From: Auanema rhodensis
Lineage: Eukaryota; Nematoda; Chromadorea; Rhabditida; Rhabditidae
Length of the DNA stretch: 64,000 nt
Direction of reading: 5' to 3'
Assembly: GCA_964057225.1 (NCBI GenBank)
Contig: OZ059897.1
Location: forward strand, 5,518,001-5,582,000
A model generated the notes under the pieces. The model searched no databases. It worked only from the letters and a program-made list of their open reading frames with translations, and had not been told where the DNA came from. A program made the position numbers and the translations under genes. Positions 37,801-48,497 of the stretch are shown here, in pieces (the stretch's first letter is position 1; the number at the start of each line of letters is the position of its first letter).

Positions 37801-38192
37801 GACCGTATGGGTAGTGAAGACTTGTTGAGGACAACAAAACAAATAAAGAAACTGAGAGATATAGAGACAGCAAAAAGATGACACGGAGTGACCTACAGAT
37901 ATAGATATCTATACAGAAGTTATGGTGATATTTAGAAACCAAAGGATAGAAGAGGATTATAGAGAGATTATGGGAGAATGAGAGAAAGATAGAAAAAGAG
38001 AGAAAAGAGATAATGAGAAAATAGTAAATTAGAGAAAGAGAGAGATGAAGAATAATGACCTCCTAGCACTATTTAGCCTTTTTTTTAGGTCTAATCATCT
38101 ATGTAGCCTATGGATTCCGACACAGTAAAGAGGGAAAAAAACAAAAAACGATTACTAATGGAGTAAATCGTGAAAATACCACTACGCTATAA
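34875..38192 (+). CDS. Cationic amino acid transporter (SLC7/CAT family), copy 2, 579 aa
   Basis: Seventeen exons: 34875-34932, 34987-35085, 35139-35244, 35592-35701, 35745-35836, 35890-36021, 36069-36151, 36196-36299, 36347-36453, 36511-36615, 36664-36759, 36807-36900, 36951-37046, 37163-37291, 37344-37459, 37512-37620, 38089-38192. Most exons are exactly as long as those of copy 1, so this is a tandem duplicate. It has the same motifs: [10 protein letters not shown] start, [13 protein letters not shown] in TM1, [33 protein letters not shown]. The two differ most in the loop of exon 13 (here longer and acidic: DDDLDKMDD) and in the C-terminal tail. Expected role is plasma-membrane import of cationic amino acids, by family. 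The last intron is 468 bp and contains GA-rich DNA. Confidence 0.9.
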
Positions 38193-39607
38193 GCTTTAGA
38201 GAAGTTATTCTCATCTGATGAAAAGAAAATATTTTAAAAATATATTGTATATTTGACGAGAAATATTCATTAATTTCATGTTATTATTATTATTATTTCT
38301 TTGTTGTTTTTTGAACAAAAAAAAACATGACAAATAAAAGTTTTAATGATTTTCGTAGATTTATAGTTTAGATTAAACAATGGTTGTTTAGCTAATAAGG
38401 CGTCAAGCTGGATATGACATCATTGATGTACCTAAAGTAACGTGAGATATTGCCAGTGGCGTGGTCTTTGACAGATGATTCATTCTTCAGGTTTTAACGA
38501 TCATTTGATCTTTATCCGATACTTCTAATCTTTATATGCGAATATATAATATAAATAGAGGATCAATCTTAATGTCATTAATTTTATATGAGAAAATAGA
38601 TTTTAGATTCATAAAGTCTTAAAAATATTTTAATTTTTTATTGAAATACGTTCATTTTCATTTTGTTTTATTGATTATTTTTCTTTTTTTTTTAAATTTT
38701 CTTGTAAAATCGGCGTGACTTTGAAAGAAGGAGGAATAGGTGTGTGTTATCTGGACCTAGAAACCATGTCATCTGTCCTTCATTGACTATTCTAATCTTG
38801 TTGATCGCTCATCTATATAAAATACTTTTATTTTCCTCAATTGAATCATTTAATTTTAATATTTTTTTAAAAATTGGAGTTATCAATCTTTTATATAATA
38901 TATATAATTGAAATTATATATAGATAGCTAGTTAGTAGGAGCTTGGAAGTTTTTTTCTAAGTTTACGTAAAAGCTGCTTTTTTCTTTCCGGGTTTCTATG
39001 TATATACTATGCGAAGAAGCTTGATGAGTGACTTCATTCAAATGAGAAACAGTTGGAAATGTTGATTTTTGGTCAACTGAAATCGCGATCAACCTAGATT
39101 ATTCTGTCGATTTCACAGCTTTTTTTATTGGAAAATCTTATTGTATTCAAAAAGATATGAAATACTGATAGCAAGCTATTTAACGAAGGAGTAACTTTCC
39201 CATATGTCTCTGTCAAACACTCTCTAAGCAAGGAATCTCCTTCTAAAGCATCATGAACGTATTTTAAAGTTTATAAAGTTCTCCGTTCAATCATGTCTTG
39301 GATTGAGTTTTGCCGTGCGAAAGTCTTAGTTCTCTATAAATTGAAAAAGTGAGACAGAAATGTAAAACTTCCTTGTTTTCAACCTTTCCAAACTCTACAC
39401 ATTCATATGATTATCTGAAAATCGTTCTCTTTCAAGCACTTCCTTTTAAAGATAGTTATCTCTACCTATCGTTCGTCATTTCACATTATTTCATCTTTCA
39501 TGTTATAGGGTCTTTCTCTTTTATTTTTCGACAATATTGGATATATTCTTGATTTTTATATAAAATAAGAATATATATATACATATCTATATCTATATAT
39601 ATACGAT
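38193..39607. other. Intergenic region
   Basis: No gene seen. A short GC-elevated island at 38700-38800 has a 26-codon plus-strand frame (core KIGVTLKEGGIGVCYLDLE) without splice sites. Confidence 0.45.
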
Positions 39608-40995
39608 ATGATGATGGATAGACACCTTGCGTATGTTTTTATAAAAATAATTTATATAAAATATTTTATTTTTTTGAATTTAGACTTCTTTTTGTTATTT
39701 CTATTTGGGCAATAAGCAAGCAGTATAATCAAGTTACTGAAAAAGGGTAAGAAAATCAAATTATTTTTACAACTTAAGCTTCTTCATTCTCAGATATACA
39801 TGTCTAATCGGATCATTAAGCGGTACCGAACGAGGAAGCGGGACCGGCAATTTATTTTTTGAATTAATCAACTTCATAGCTATAGCTAGATCTCATCAAA
39901 GGTAAGAACTTGAAATATATAATAATTCATTTCGTTAATATAATGTTTTCTTATAGAATTCCTGTAATACGTGATTCTCATACGAAAACAAGGTTATTAG
40001 AATTACAACCAATTTTCCCACATCTTCGTGAAATTCTACCTCAAGATGAAAATGTATATATCATATATTATTATTTTATTTTTATTATTAAAACTTTATT
40101 TTCTAGTTAAACTGTGGTAAAGAGAAAAGATTAGTTCTGAAAAGTTCTAAATGCTGCGTATATGATTCTAACTTAATAATGGAAAATAATCTTACAAGAT
40201 CTGTGTCACTGAATGTAGAATTTTATTATTTACAAGTATTTTTCAATTTTATTTGTTCATATTTATGATTTTTTTTATTTTTTCAGAGTTATAAGTATTT
40301 TATTAATGATATGTCATTAGATGTTCGACATATTTTACAAGGATCACTTGGTGTGAGACATATGGCTCGAACTGAAATGGTTGATCCTCGTGTACTCAAG
40401 GAATCTAAATTCAAGTAAGTGTTTTCTTATAATTTTCTCATTTTTTTCAATATTTCTTTTAAGTATTTGTATTCATATTCGTCGTGGAGATTATATGATG
40501 TCATGGAGACATGAACCAACTCGTCTGGATTTTACTTTGGCAATTAACGACCATTTGAACCAAAAATGTATTTTTTAAAATATTTTAAAACATTAATATT
40601 TTATTTTAGATGCTAATTATTCACCAACAACCATTGTACTAGGAAATGATCCAATATGGGCTCAAAATACTTTCCGAAATCAAAAAGTTCATATCGCTCC
40701 GTTTAGTCCTTTGAATCCTCCAAATGTTGACTGGGAATTCAGTCGTCTCTTCTGCGATGTGGTAGCATTAACAGGTCTGAAGCTTTTTCTAGAACTTCAG
40801 ATTAAATGAATGATTCAAGCTTCTGCATCAACGTACGGTTGGTGGATGGGTTTTGTATCACGCGGTGGTATAGTCTATTACAATCGCAAATTCTCGCAGC
40901 CATATGGAATTGAGCTAGAGCTCGATCCCGAGGACTTCTTCCCTGAAACATGGACAAGCTTATACCTGAAGAACGGTCGTGTCTACGAATCATAA
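39608..40995 (+). CDS. GT11-type alpha-1,2-fucosyltransferase-like protein, 330 aa
   Basis: Nine exons: 39608-39630, 39684-39746, 39794-39901, 39957-40053, 40107-40235, 40287-40414, 40464-40567, 40610-40774, 40820-40995. Residues 7-18 (LALLFVISIWAI) form a short signal-anchor, as in type II Golgi enzymes. The first donor-binding region reads ERGSGTGNLFFEL (41-53), corresponding to the GxLGNQMFQYA motif of GT11 enzymes, and IHIRRGDY (186-193) is the diagnostic motif I that binds GDP-fucose. A later ASASTYGWWMG segment matches the C-terminal GT11 motif. Expected reaction: transfer of fucose from GDP-fucose to galactose in alpha-1,2 linkage in the Golgi; acceptor unknown. The first 8-residue exon was placed because GC|GTATGT gives the right phase and three in-frame ATGs. 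It converges on the DUF268 gene. Confidence 0.85.
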
Positions 40996-41625
40996 AATCA
41001 GCGTATAATCGTTCTAGTCATGATTTGAATTCAATCCAATTCCATTATTAGTTTGAAAGTGATATCAGTATTTTAATCATTTATGATGAAATGACATTTC
41101 ACGGGTTTCTTCCCATTAATTGGGATAAGAAAAACATTTATTTCATATTTTTTGTTATATTGTTATTATATATATATATACATATTACATTAATATAACT
41201 ATATATGTATTTTATTTGTTTTTAATATTTAAAAATACATTATAATTATGTTTAGATCTCATATATAAGAATGAAGTATTCTAATTTGAATTATTATTAT
41301 ATTAATTTCCGTATAACATATAGTATATCATTTCTATAATTATCTATTTTATGAGATTTTATAATTTCATCTTAATTTATCTTGTTCACAATGAACAAAC
41401 CAAAATTGAAAAAAAAAATGAAAAAGTATGACCAACCGTTCTATGCATATCAAATTTTGGAAATAATTTTAATTTTTAAAAATTTTAGATTTCACGTGAA
41501 AAGTACGTGAAAACATATTAAGACAATCATTTCATATTTATTTAAATATTTCTATCAAATTGATTATACTACATTTATTTAATTATAAATATAATTACAA
41601 TAAATATATGTTAGAATAATATAAA
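40996..41625. other. Convergent intergenic region
   Basis: AT-rich 3' flanks of the fucosyltransferase-like and DUF268 genes. It contains a TTCACGTGAA palindrome plus ACGTGAA at 41491-41503. Confidence 0.5.
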
Positions 41626-43630
41626 TTATAATTTTCTTAATATAAAAAGATCTTGCTCAGCACCGGTAGCCGATTGATGAGCATCCAGATCATGTAACTT
41701 CACCGTTACTGGATGCCTAGAAGATCCCCGGAAAGTATCTAACCATTCAAAACCTGAAATTTTTTTAAAATAAATCAATATATAGTAAAATATATTAATT
41801 ATAATAAGAATACCTGTCATGACCATAGCAAGACGAATACGACCATATATACGATGAACATTATAATTCAAAATATCTTGACCACGTGGAAGTCCCAAAT
41901 AGAAAATACCTTAAAGGACATTAATTTATAAATAAAATGTAAAAATGTATGATTTGATGAGTATAAGGTCAAAATTATGTCATCTTGATACCTCCAGGTC
42001 GTAATGAACAATGAATTTTTTGAATTTCTCTTAGATCTCCAATAGGATCGAGTACGTCGCCATATCTAAACGGTAAAATCAGTCAAAAAGGAAATATTAT
42101 AGAATGCTGGTCATAACGATCATTCATCTTTCATATTCATATGGATGTATGTAAGATAGAAAGATTCACATGATAATGATGTCGAATGGCTTGCTTACCG
42201 TCCTAGCCCACTGTGTTCAAGTGATGAGAATGAAATAACAAAATCAAATTTGTCCAAATAACTATAATGAAGACAATGAGTTTGTGTCATTAACTAGAAC
42301 TATAGAACCTCTCGAAATTTTTCGCAAAATCTAATGGATGAGCGTATTTGATGATGTCGTTGTTTTCAATTTTCAATTTCAAATATTCTACAGTAAGTAT
42401 CTAAGGAATATTACTGATTAATGAAATTAATTTGAAATGATCATACTTCTTTGGCTCCAGCTTGTATGGCCATACCTTCTACCCAAGGCGTTAACGATCC
42501 AAAAACAGCTCCAGACAGACCTGTTACAGGATAATACTTCAAAGCGTAGTGTACAGCCACTACAATCATGAAATTAAGAAAATACAAAATTTAGAAAAAT
42601 CAATTACATCCAGTTTGACCATAATTTGATATATGAGCATATTGTTTTTCGGTATATGAACTCCAGTCATCAATATTATCCCAAATTCTCTCACTTGGAG
42701 GGTGCATATCATTACGAAAATACTATAAGATTTACAGTATATTATATAATTAGAATAGTTATTTTAATTATATTAAAATATTTTTAAATGATTTACATCT
42801 GCTCGCCTGACATATCCATTCAACATATATTGGTTCAAAAGATGTTTCGGAATTCTTTGATGAGGTCCAGAAAATTCAGATGCTTCAATAATTCTCAACC
42901 AATTACCGTAAATCTTAAACACAATCGTTTGAGTATTTCCTAGATTATCAATGAGAACTAACCTGTCCGCATGTCTGATTATCAGTACGTCTTAACGTCG
43001 GAATTGGCACAGTATAATTCTGAATCTCATAGTTGAGTGGTTTATAGATATTCTTCTCAATATCGTTGTATGATACCCATCCCTTGTTTGTATTCACAAT
43101 TCTATAATCCTCTTATATTTATAATTATTTCAAACTATATAAACGAAAAATTGAAATACAATGTCTGATATTATTATTTACTTCTTATTTGTGTTGTTGC
43201 TATAATTTAATAAAGAAAAGAACAAGTATAACTAACCGTTCACCATACTCTTGATAAAGATTATCATGCTTCCATTCAAGATATAACGTTTTACTGAAAT
43301 TTTAAACTTTTAAAACAACAAAGGAGAAGAGACAAAAATCTCATTATCATTCGAACTAAGTTGTTCATCATTTTTTCATAAAATATAATAATAATTATAA
43401 TAAAAATAATTTAAAATAATGTTTTAAACTAAAAATAAATCAAAATGTCTTACTTTCCCTTAATTTGATAAATAATAACAAAAGTTACAAGAATAAATAA
43501 TAATATCTTGATGACAGTTGATGTCAGTATTTGACGTGGAATACAATTCCGTATCAGCCTACAACAAACAAAATTATTCATAAAACAGATTTAATTATAA
43601 AATTTATAACAAACTATACCTTGAAGACAT
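41626..43630 (-). CDS. DUF268 family protein, 369 aa
   Basis: Twelve exons: 43630-43620, 43558-43454, 43293-43237, 43101-42963, 42913-42797, 42722-42608, 42559-42447, 42400-42309, 42261-42199, 42065-41992, 41909-41814, 41753-41626. An 18-residue basic start is followed by one membrane segment (about 19-34, VIKILLFILVTFVIIY), giving a type II topology. The rest is a soluble domain with GCV-like core replaced by GLAVHYAL. The diagnostic motifs are FVISFSSLEHSGLGRYGD (257-274), IGDLREIQKIHCSLRPGG and FYLGLPRGQD. DUF268 is known mainly from nematodes and plants; its LEHxGLGRYGDPLxPxGDL motif and overall layout resemble SAM-dependent methyltransferases, but the function is not established. A Golgi/ER lumenal role is inferred from topology. 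Neighbouring a fucosyltransferase, it may act on glycans. Confidence 0.85.
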
Positions 43631-44071
43631 CTATGATATAGCTACTATACTTCTCACAAAATTCACAAGAAATTCAACGAAGTCAATATTTTACAAGAAC
43701 GTCCTAAAGACACCCGGTAATGTTAACAAGAACTTCAATAAACGTGACCTCTTCTAAATAGCTAGGTGATGTCGTTTCCTAGATTGCAGATCACGATTAC
43801 AGATTACAAAGAGATTGGATTGAAGACATTGCTAAGAAACCTAGACCATATCGGTATCTATTAACTTCCTTGTGTTGAAACATTTCAAATCTTTTTGAAG
43901 ATTTTGATCTCCTAAATACTTCCTTCTATCAATCTCCCGAAATAATAAATCAATTAAATTAATTCTTATAATATTTATTTAGTTTCATCATTGGTTTATA
44001 CAGATTATTAAACCTATTTCTTGGAATCCTGTTTAACAGGAATAATAAATATACTAAATACAATTGAAATA
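43631..44071. other. Short intergenic region
   Basis: 441 bp between two minus-strand genes: promoter of the DUF268 gene and 3' flank of the C-type lectin. AATAAT/TTTATT runs near 43975 may serve lectin polyadenylation. Confidence 0.45.
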
Positions 44072-45062
44072 CTAGTTAACAAATAGCTTAGGCATCGTAG
44101 CAGTAGCCAAAGTTGCATTTCTTTCGCAAACGAAGTAGTTGGAGTAAGAGCATGGATACCAGAAGGTGTACTTTCCGAAAGAAGTGAATGGATTGTAGTG
44201 AGCAGCACATTGGGAGACGCTGGTCCATCCGTTGACAGAGTCAGTGTATGGCTGGATGATCCAGTTCCTGCAAAACGATTATTACAAAACAATGAAGAGA
44301 TGCTCAAGCTCACAATTGTTCGAGAGAGACGGCATCACCGGTGTGCCAGGCTGGGAGGGAATCGTCAGCCTTCTTGTAGAGCCCAGTCCAGGTGAAGTAG
44401 TTCATTGGAGCGTCTTGCATGATGGTATCCTAAGATGTTAGCTGATGCTTTAGAATGAATAATTTTAACTCACGAATTCTTCCTTGGAGTTGGGAACGAA
44501 AAGAGTGGCTCCCTTCTTGACGCAAACTTGTTCAGCTTGATCCAAAGGCAACTTCTCTTCTCTTTCGATGTAATAGCAAGACTCCTTGAAAAGCTCCCAT
44601 CCATCGGCACACAAGCTTCCGTACTGAAAAGAATTCAAAATCATTTTAGTAGAAGCTTGTTCGTTAGACCACTCACATCAACTACCCAGGACCCAAGAAG
44701 GGGCTGTTCCTGGTTAGCCTGCAGCTTCAAATAAATAAAAGTCAAAAGATGTTACTCACCGCTTCTGGTTTCTTAGCTACTTCTTTTGGAGCAGTTTCAT
44801 CGTTCAAGATCTCAACAGTGGTAAGGTTATCCTTTTGTTGGAGGCGAGCCTTATCAGATTCAGACCAGCTGAATGGCTTATCTGGAGAAGGAACAGTGAC
44901 ATACTTCACTTTCTTTTCTAAAAATACTTATTATTAAAAAAAAAGTAAAAAATAAAAGATACCAATCTGCTTTTCGGAGCAGTTTCCTTTGCAACAGCAC
45001 GGTCCACCGCTTACAAGCTGAACAGCAACAGCAAGAAGAGCAGAAATTCTCAGAAGAAACAT
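44072..45062 (-). CDS. Secreted C-type lectin domain protein, 253 aa
   Basis: Six exons: 45062-44963, 44917-44760, 44718-44677, 44623-44474, 44429-44314, 44267-44072. A signal peptide (MFLLRISALLAVAVQLVSG) precedes a Cys cluster (PCCCKGNC) and a ~65-residue charged linker. A C-type lectin-like domain follows from about residue 101. It has the opening CADGWELFKESCYY, AEQVCVKKGATL, FTWTGLYKK (WIGL-type strand) and a C-terminal YPCSYSNYFVCE. The fold is clear, but the EPN/QPD and WND calcium- and sugar-binding triplets are not visible. Sugar binding is therefore doubtful, as in many nematode clec proteins, some of which are immune effectors. Base composition is noticeably more GC-rich than neighbouring genes, consistent with high expression. 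Confidence 0.88.
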
Positions 45063-46745
45063 GTTTGACAAACAACGACGGTATTAGATTAGTAGAAGTA
45101 ATGAACTGCTATTTGTTAATGTGAGATGGTTATCTGATTTGATAAGTTCATTCTTTTTCTTATATAGTGTAGATTTGAGCGGCAAACTCATATTTAGAGA
45201 TCAAATAGATCAAATATGATGATTGAACATATACAATCTAAACTTCATTTTTTAAAAATGTAAAGAATTATAAACTACAATTATTTATTTATTTTTTAAA
45301 ATAAAAATAAATATATTCTAATATATAAATTCGAATTTATATTGTTTTTAATGTTTTCCGTATATTTTTATAATATTATATTATAAAAAAATAAAATGAA
45401 ATTTAATAAATTTTTATCATTTACTCTTCTTCTTTCTCTTTTTCTTTTCTTCTCTTTTGCTATATTTTCTTCTTTTTCGTTTTGAAAAAATTGAAAACAA
45501 AAGCCTCGACTATGTTTAGTATATTAGAAGGGCGGGGATTTTGTAGTGATGGAGGACGGGGTAGCCCCTATACAAAGAAAGAAGAAAACCTGAAGAGTGG
45601 GAAACGAAAAAGTTAGAAGATGGGAGGATCAAACGTTCTTTGCGCATGTTTTAATGAAAAATGAAATAATCATCAGTGATTAACGTCACGTGGATTTTCA
45701 CGTGATAAATGAAAAAAGATATTTTATATATTGAATTGAAGAAAAATAAAACAAAAAATGGAAATTGAGAAGAAAAAAAACGAGAATTGAAATAATAGAA
45801 ATCTTCTTAGCAACTTAATACGGAAAGCTAACAAATAATCGTTAAATAATTTTCTTGTGATGATTGTTTAAGTATTATGCTTCAAAATGAAAAGTTAAGA
45901 CAACAATTAAGTGTTTTAGAGAATAATCAACTAGAATTTTTAAAGAAGAATTGAGGAAGATTACTGATAATTTTGAAAAAAAAACATAATAAGAATTGAG
46001 AAAGAGTAACGATGATAGAGGTAGAAGACAGAAGGAGGTTAGAGAATCAGATGTATGTTTGCTTTTCGATAAATAAACTGATGGAAGCCATTCATCTAGA
46101 CAGCCAAATACTGCCAAGGTACTACCCATGGCCATCAACAAATTCCATTTTTCCTCTGCTTTTCCTAGTTAGCAACCATTTTTGAAAGATATTCCTTCAT
46201 ATTTTCTTTTCCAACATTTTTTTTATTTGAAAATAATTGAAAAAGGAGCGAGGAAGTGATGAGACTTCTCCTTTGCCTAAGATTTCTGATTGATGCTATG
46301 TGACTTGAGACTGATGTTGATAACCATTTGTCATAGATACCCAGAACAAGCTGTCATTTTCTTTGAATTTTCCAATGAAAAGACAGTAGGCCAATAAAAA
46401 ATTTAAAAATAATTTTCTTTTCAATGTTATAACTTCCTAATCTTACAGTCTTGTGTCGTTGATGATGATGTTTTGATCATAACTTTTCTTTCTTTGACCT
46501 GATGATCATTAAGAGAAAACATGAGAAAATGAATAACTGCCAAGATTTATTAGCAGAGTAATTGAGAAAAAAAGATTTATTTACCTTTTTTTGCAATGTT
46601 TTATCAAAAAATTACTTAAAATAGTATCAGAAGAAAATAAATATGGACAGATCATTAGAGCTAGAGTTGTGAGGAAAAGGTGATAAAGAGACCAAAAAAA
46701 GTTGTGGGACAGAGTATAAGAAAAGCAAAAACATAATAAATATAA

Positions 46746-46750
46746 GAGAG

Positions 46751-46807
<57 letters not shown>
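46746..46807. repeat. (GA)n microsatellite
   Basis: About 60 bp of nearly pure GA on the plus strand. Confidence 0.95.
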
Positions 46808-46810
<3 letters not shown>

Positions 46811-47782
46811 GAAGAGAGAGAGAGAGGTATTGCACTTCTTACTATTACTCATTATCTTTACAGTTTTTACACCAAATTCTAAACCCAGATTGATGAAATT
46901 GTTTCCAATCATGATAAAAATGAAAGAAATAAGGGAAAGTTGTAACTAATGATGAATATGATGCTTTGTGTTAATGTTAACAATCATTTAATGATAGTAT
47001 ATTTTCTTCATAAAGAACTTCCGATAAAGTTAAAGATGTAATACAACGATATCATGTAAGAATCATTAACAGTGTTACAAGAGATTGAGAAATAGAAAGA
47101 GAGTGATAAAAGGCAATTGAATGCTTATGAATGTTTCAAGAATATTTATTTCATTTATCATTATAATAAAATTTTAAAATGAAAATATATTTTTTTTAAT
47201 TCAATTATTTATAATATTGAATAACTAACTATATGTATGTATATGTATAAATTTTTTTTTATGGTATCATACAGATAGATGACGAGATACGTGTAATGTC
47301 TTCAGTATTCTAAAAATGAATTATGTATTTCCGGTGTCTTTTTAAATCCAAGACTGTATTTTCTTGTCAACAATTTGTCTTTTTTTCCCCACTTTAATAT
47401 TCTTAACTTTAACCAGTTCTTGACATAATGGCTAGGGGGGGGGGGAGTGTTAGTGATGATGGGGGGCAAGAAAGTCCAGATACTACCTGTATATGTATTT
47501 CAACTCTCTCTCTCTCTCTCTTTTTTCTCTCTATGTATGTCTATTTCACCTTTTTTTAATAAATTTCCCATCTCTATGATAGTCTTTCACAGTTTTAAGA
47601 TCACCCCATATACATACACACATGTACATAATAATTAACTTGTGTTATCTTTGAAATTACCACATTTATATTTTCAATTTGATATATTTTCTAATTTCAA
47701 GTATTAATGTTTATTAATTTCATACTTTCTCATGTTATGTTTCTTCTGAACTTCCATTTTTAAGGATACTATGGAATCCCCA

Positions 47783-47786
<4 letters not shown>

Positions 47787-47836
<50 letters not shown>

Positions 47837-47926
47837 CTTCTACTCTCACTCTCACTCTCTCTCTCTACTATTATTATTTCATTTCATATATTCTTCTTTT
47901 TCTTCTTCTTCTTCTTCTTCTTCTTC
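47787..47926. repeat. CT then TTC simple repeats
   Basis: (CT)n from 47787, with CACTCT variants to about 47864, followed by (TTC)n at about 47891-47926. Confidence 0.9.
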
Positions 47927-48481
47927 ATTATCATCATTAGCAAATGCAAAATACACCTTTTTCACGTATTTTATCTATTTTCTTTAATTATTTAGCAAAA
48001 TGTTCATTTCATATGATCACCAATGATATGAAAGAAATGTTTCGTTCATGATCAGATTGAACACCCACATCAGATATATTTAGAAAACGAGATTAAACGT
48101 CTATATATAGTTCCAACATCATCAGTGACAAATTTCTCTGATTATTTTTTCCTTTAAAACATTCTCTATTTCAAATCAAATGATCTTTTGTTACAAAATA
48201 GTAATTGATTCACAAACGATTTATGATTATGGTTTTGAAGGACTCACACAATCATCATGATCAACCCCCTCCACTAGCCTATCATTCACACCTACTATAT
48301 AACCATCAGCAGACCTGATGTCTTCAGAATCTTTTGAATCTCTTCTCTGATTTCTCTATATACACTGCTTGCATTCCATCTTGCAGTTAGCGCTTCATCA
48401 ATCTATTTTCTATTTCGTAAATCTCTTCAGTTCAAAGCATTTTTTTGCCGAGCATGACACGCATCATCATTCTTTCGCACT

Positions 48482-48497
48482 CCCCCCCCCCCCCCCC
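48482..48497. repeat. Poly-C run
   Basis: Sixteen consecutive C residues, unusual in DNA this AT-rich; a potential G-quadruplex on the minus strand. Confidence 0.9.

Noticed and set aside
46581-46912. Minus-strand Ser/Leu repeat frames
   Set aside because: Shadow of the GA tract at 46.75 kb.
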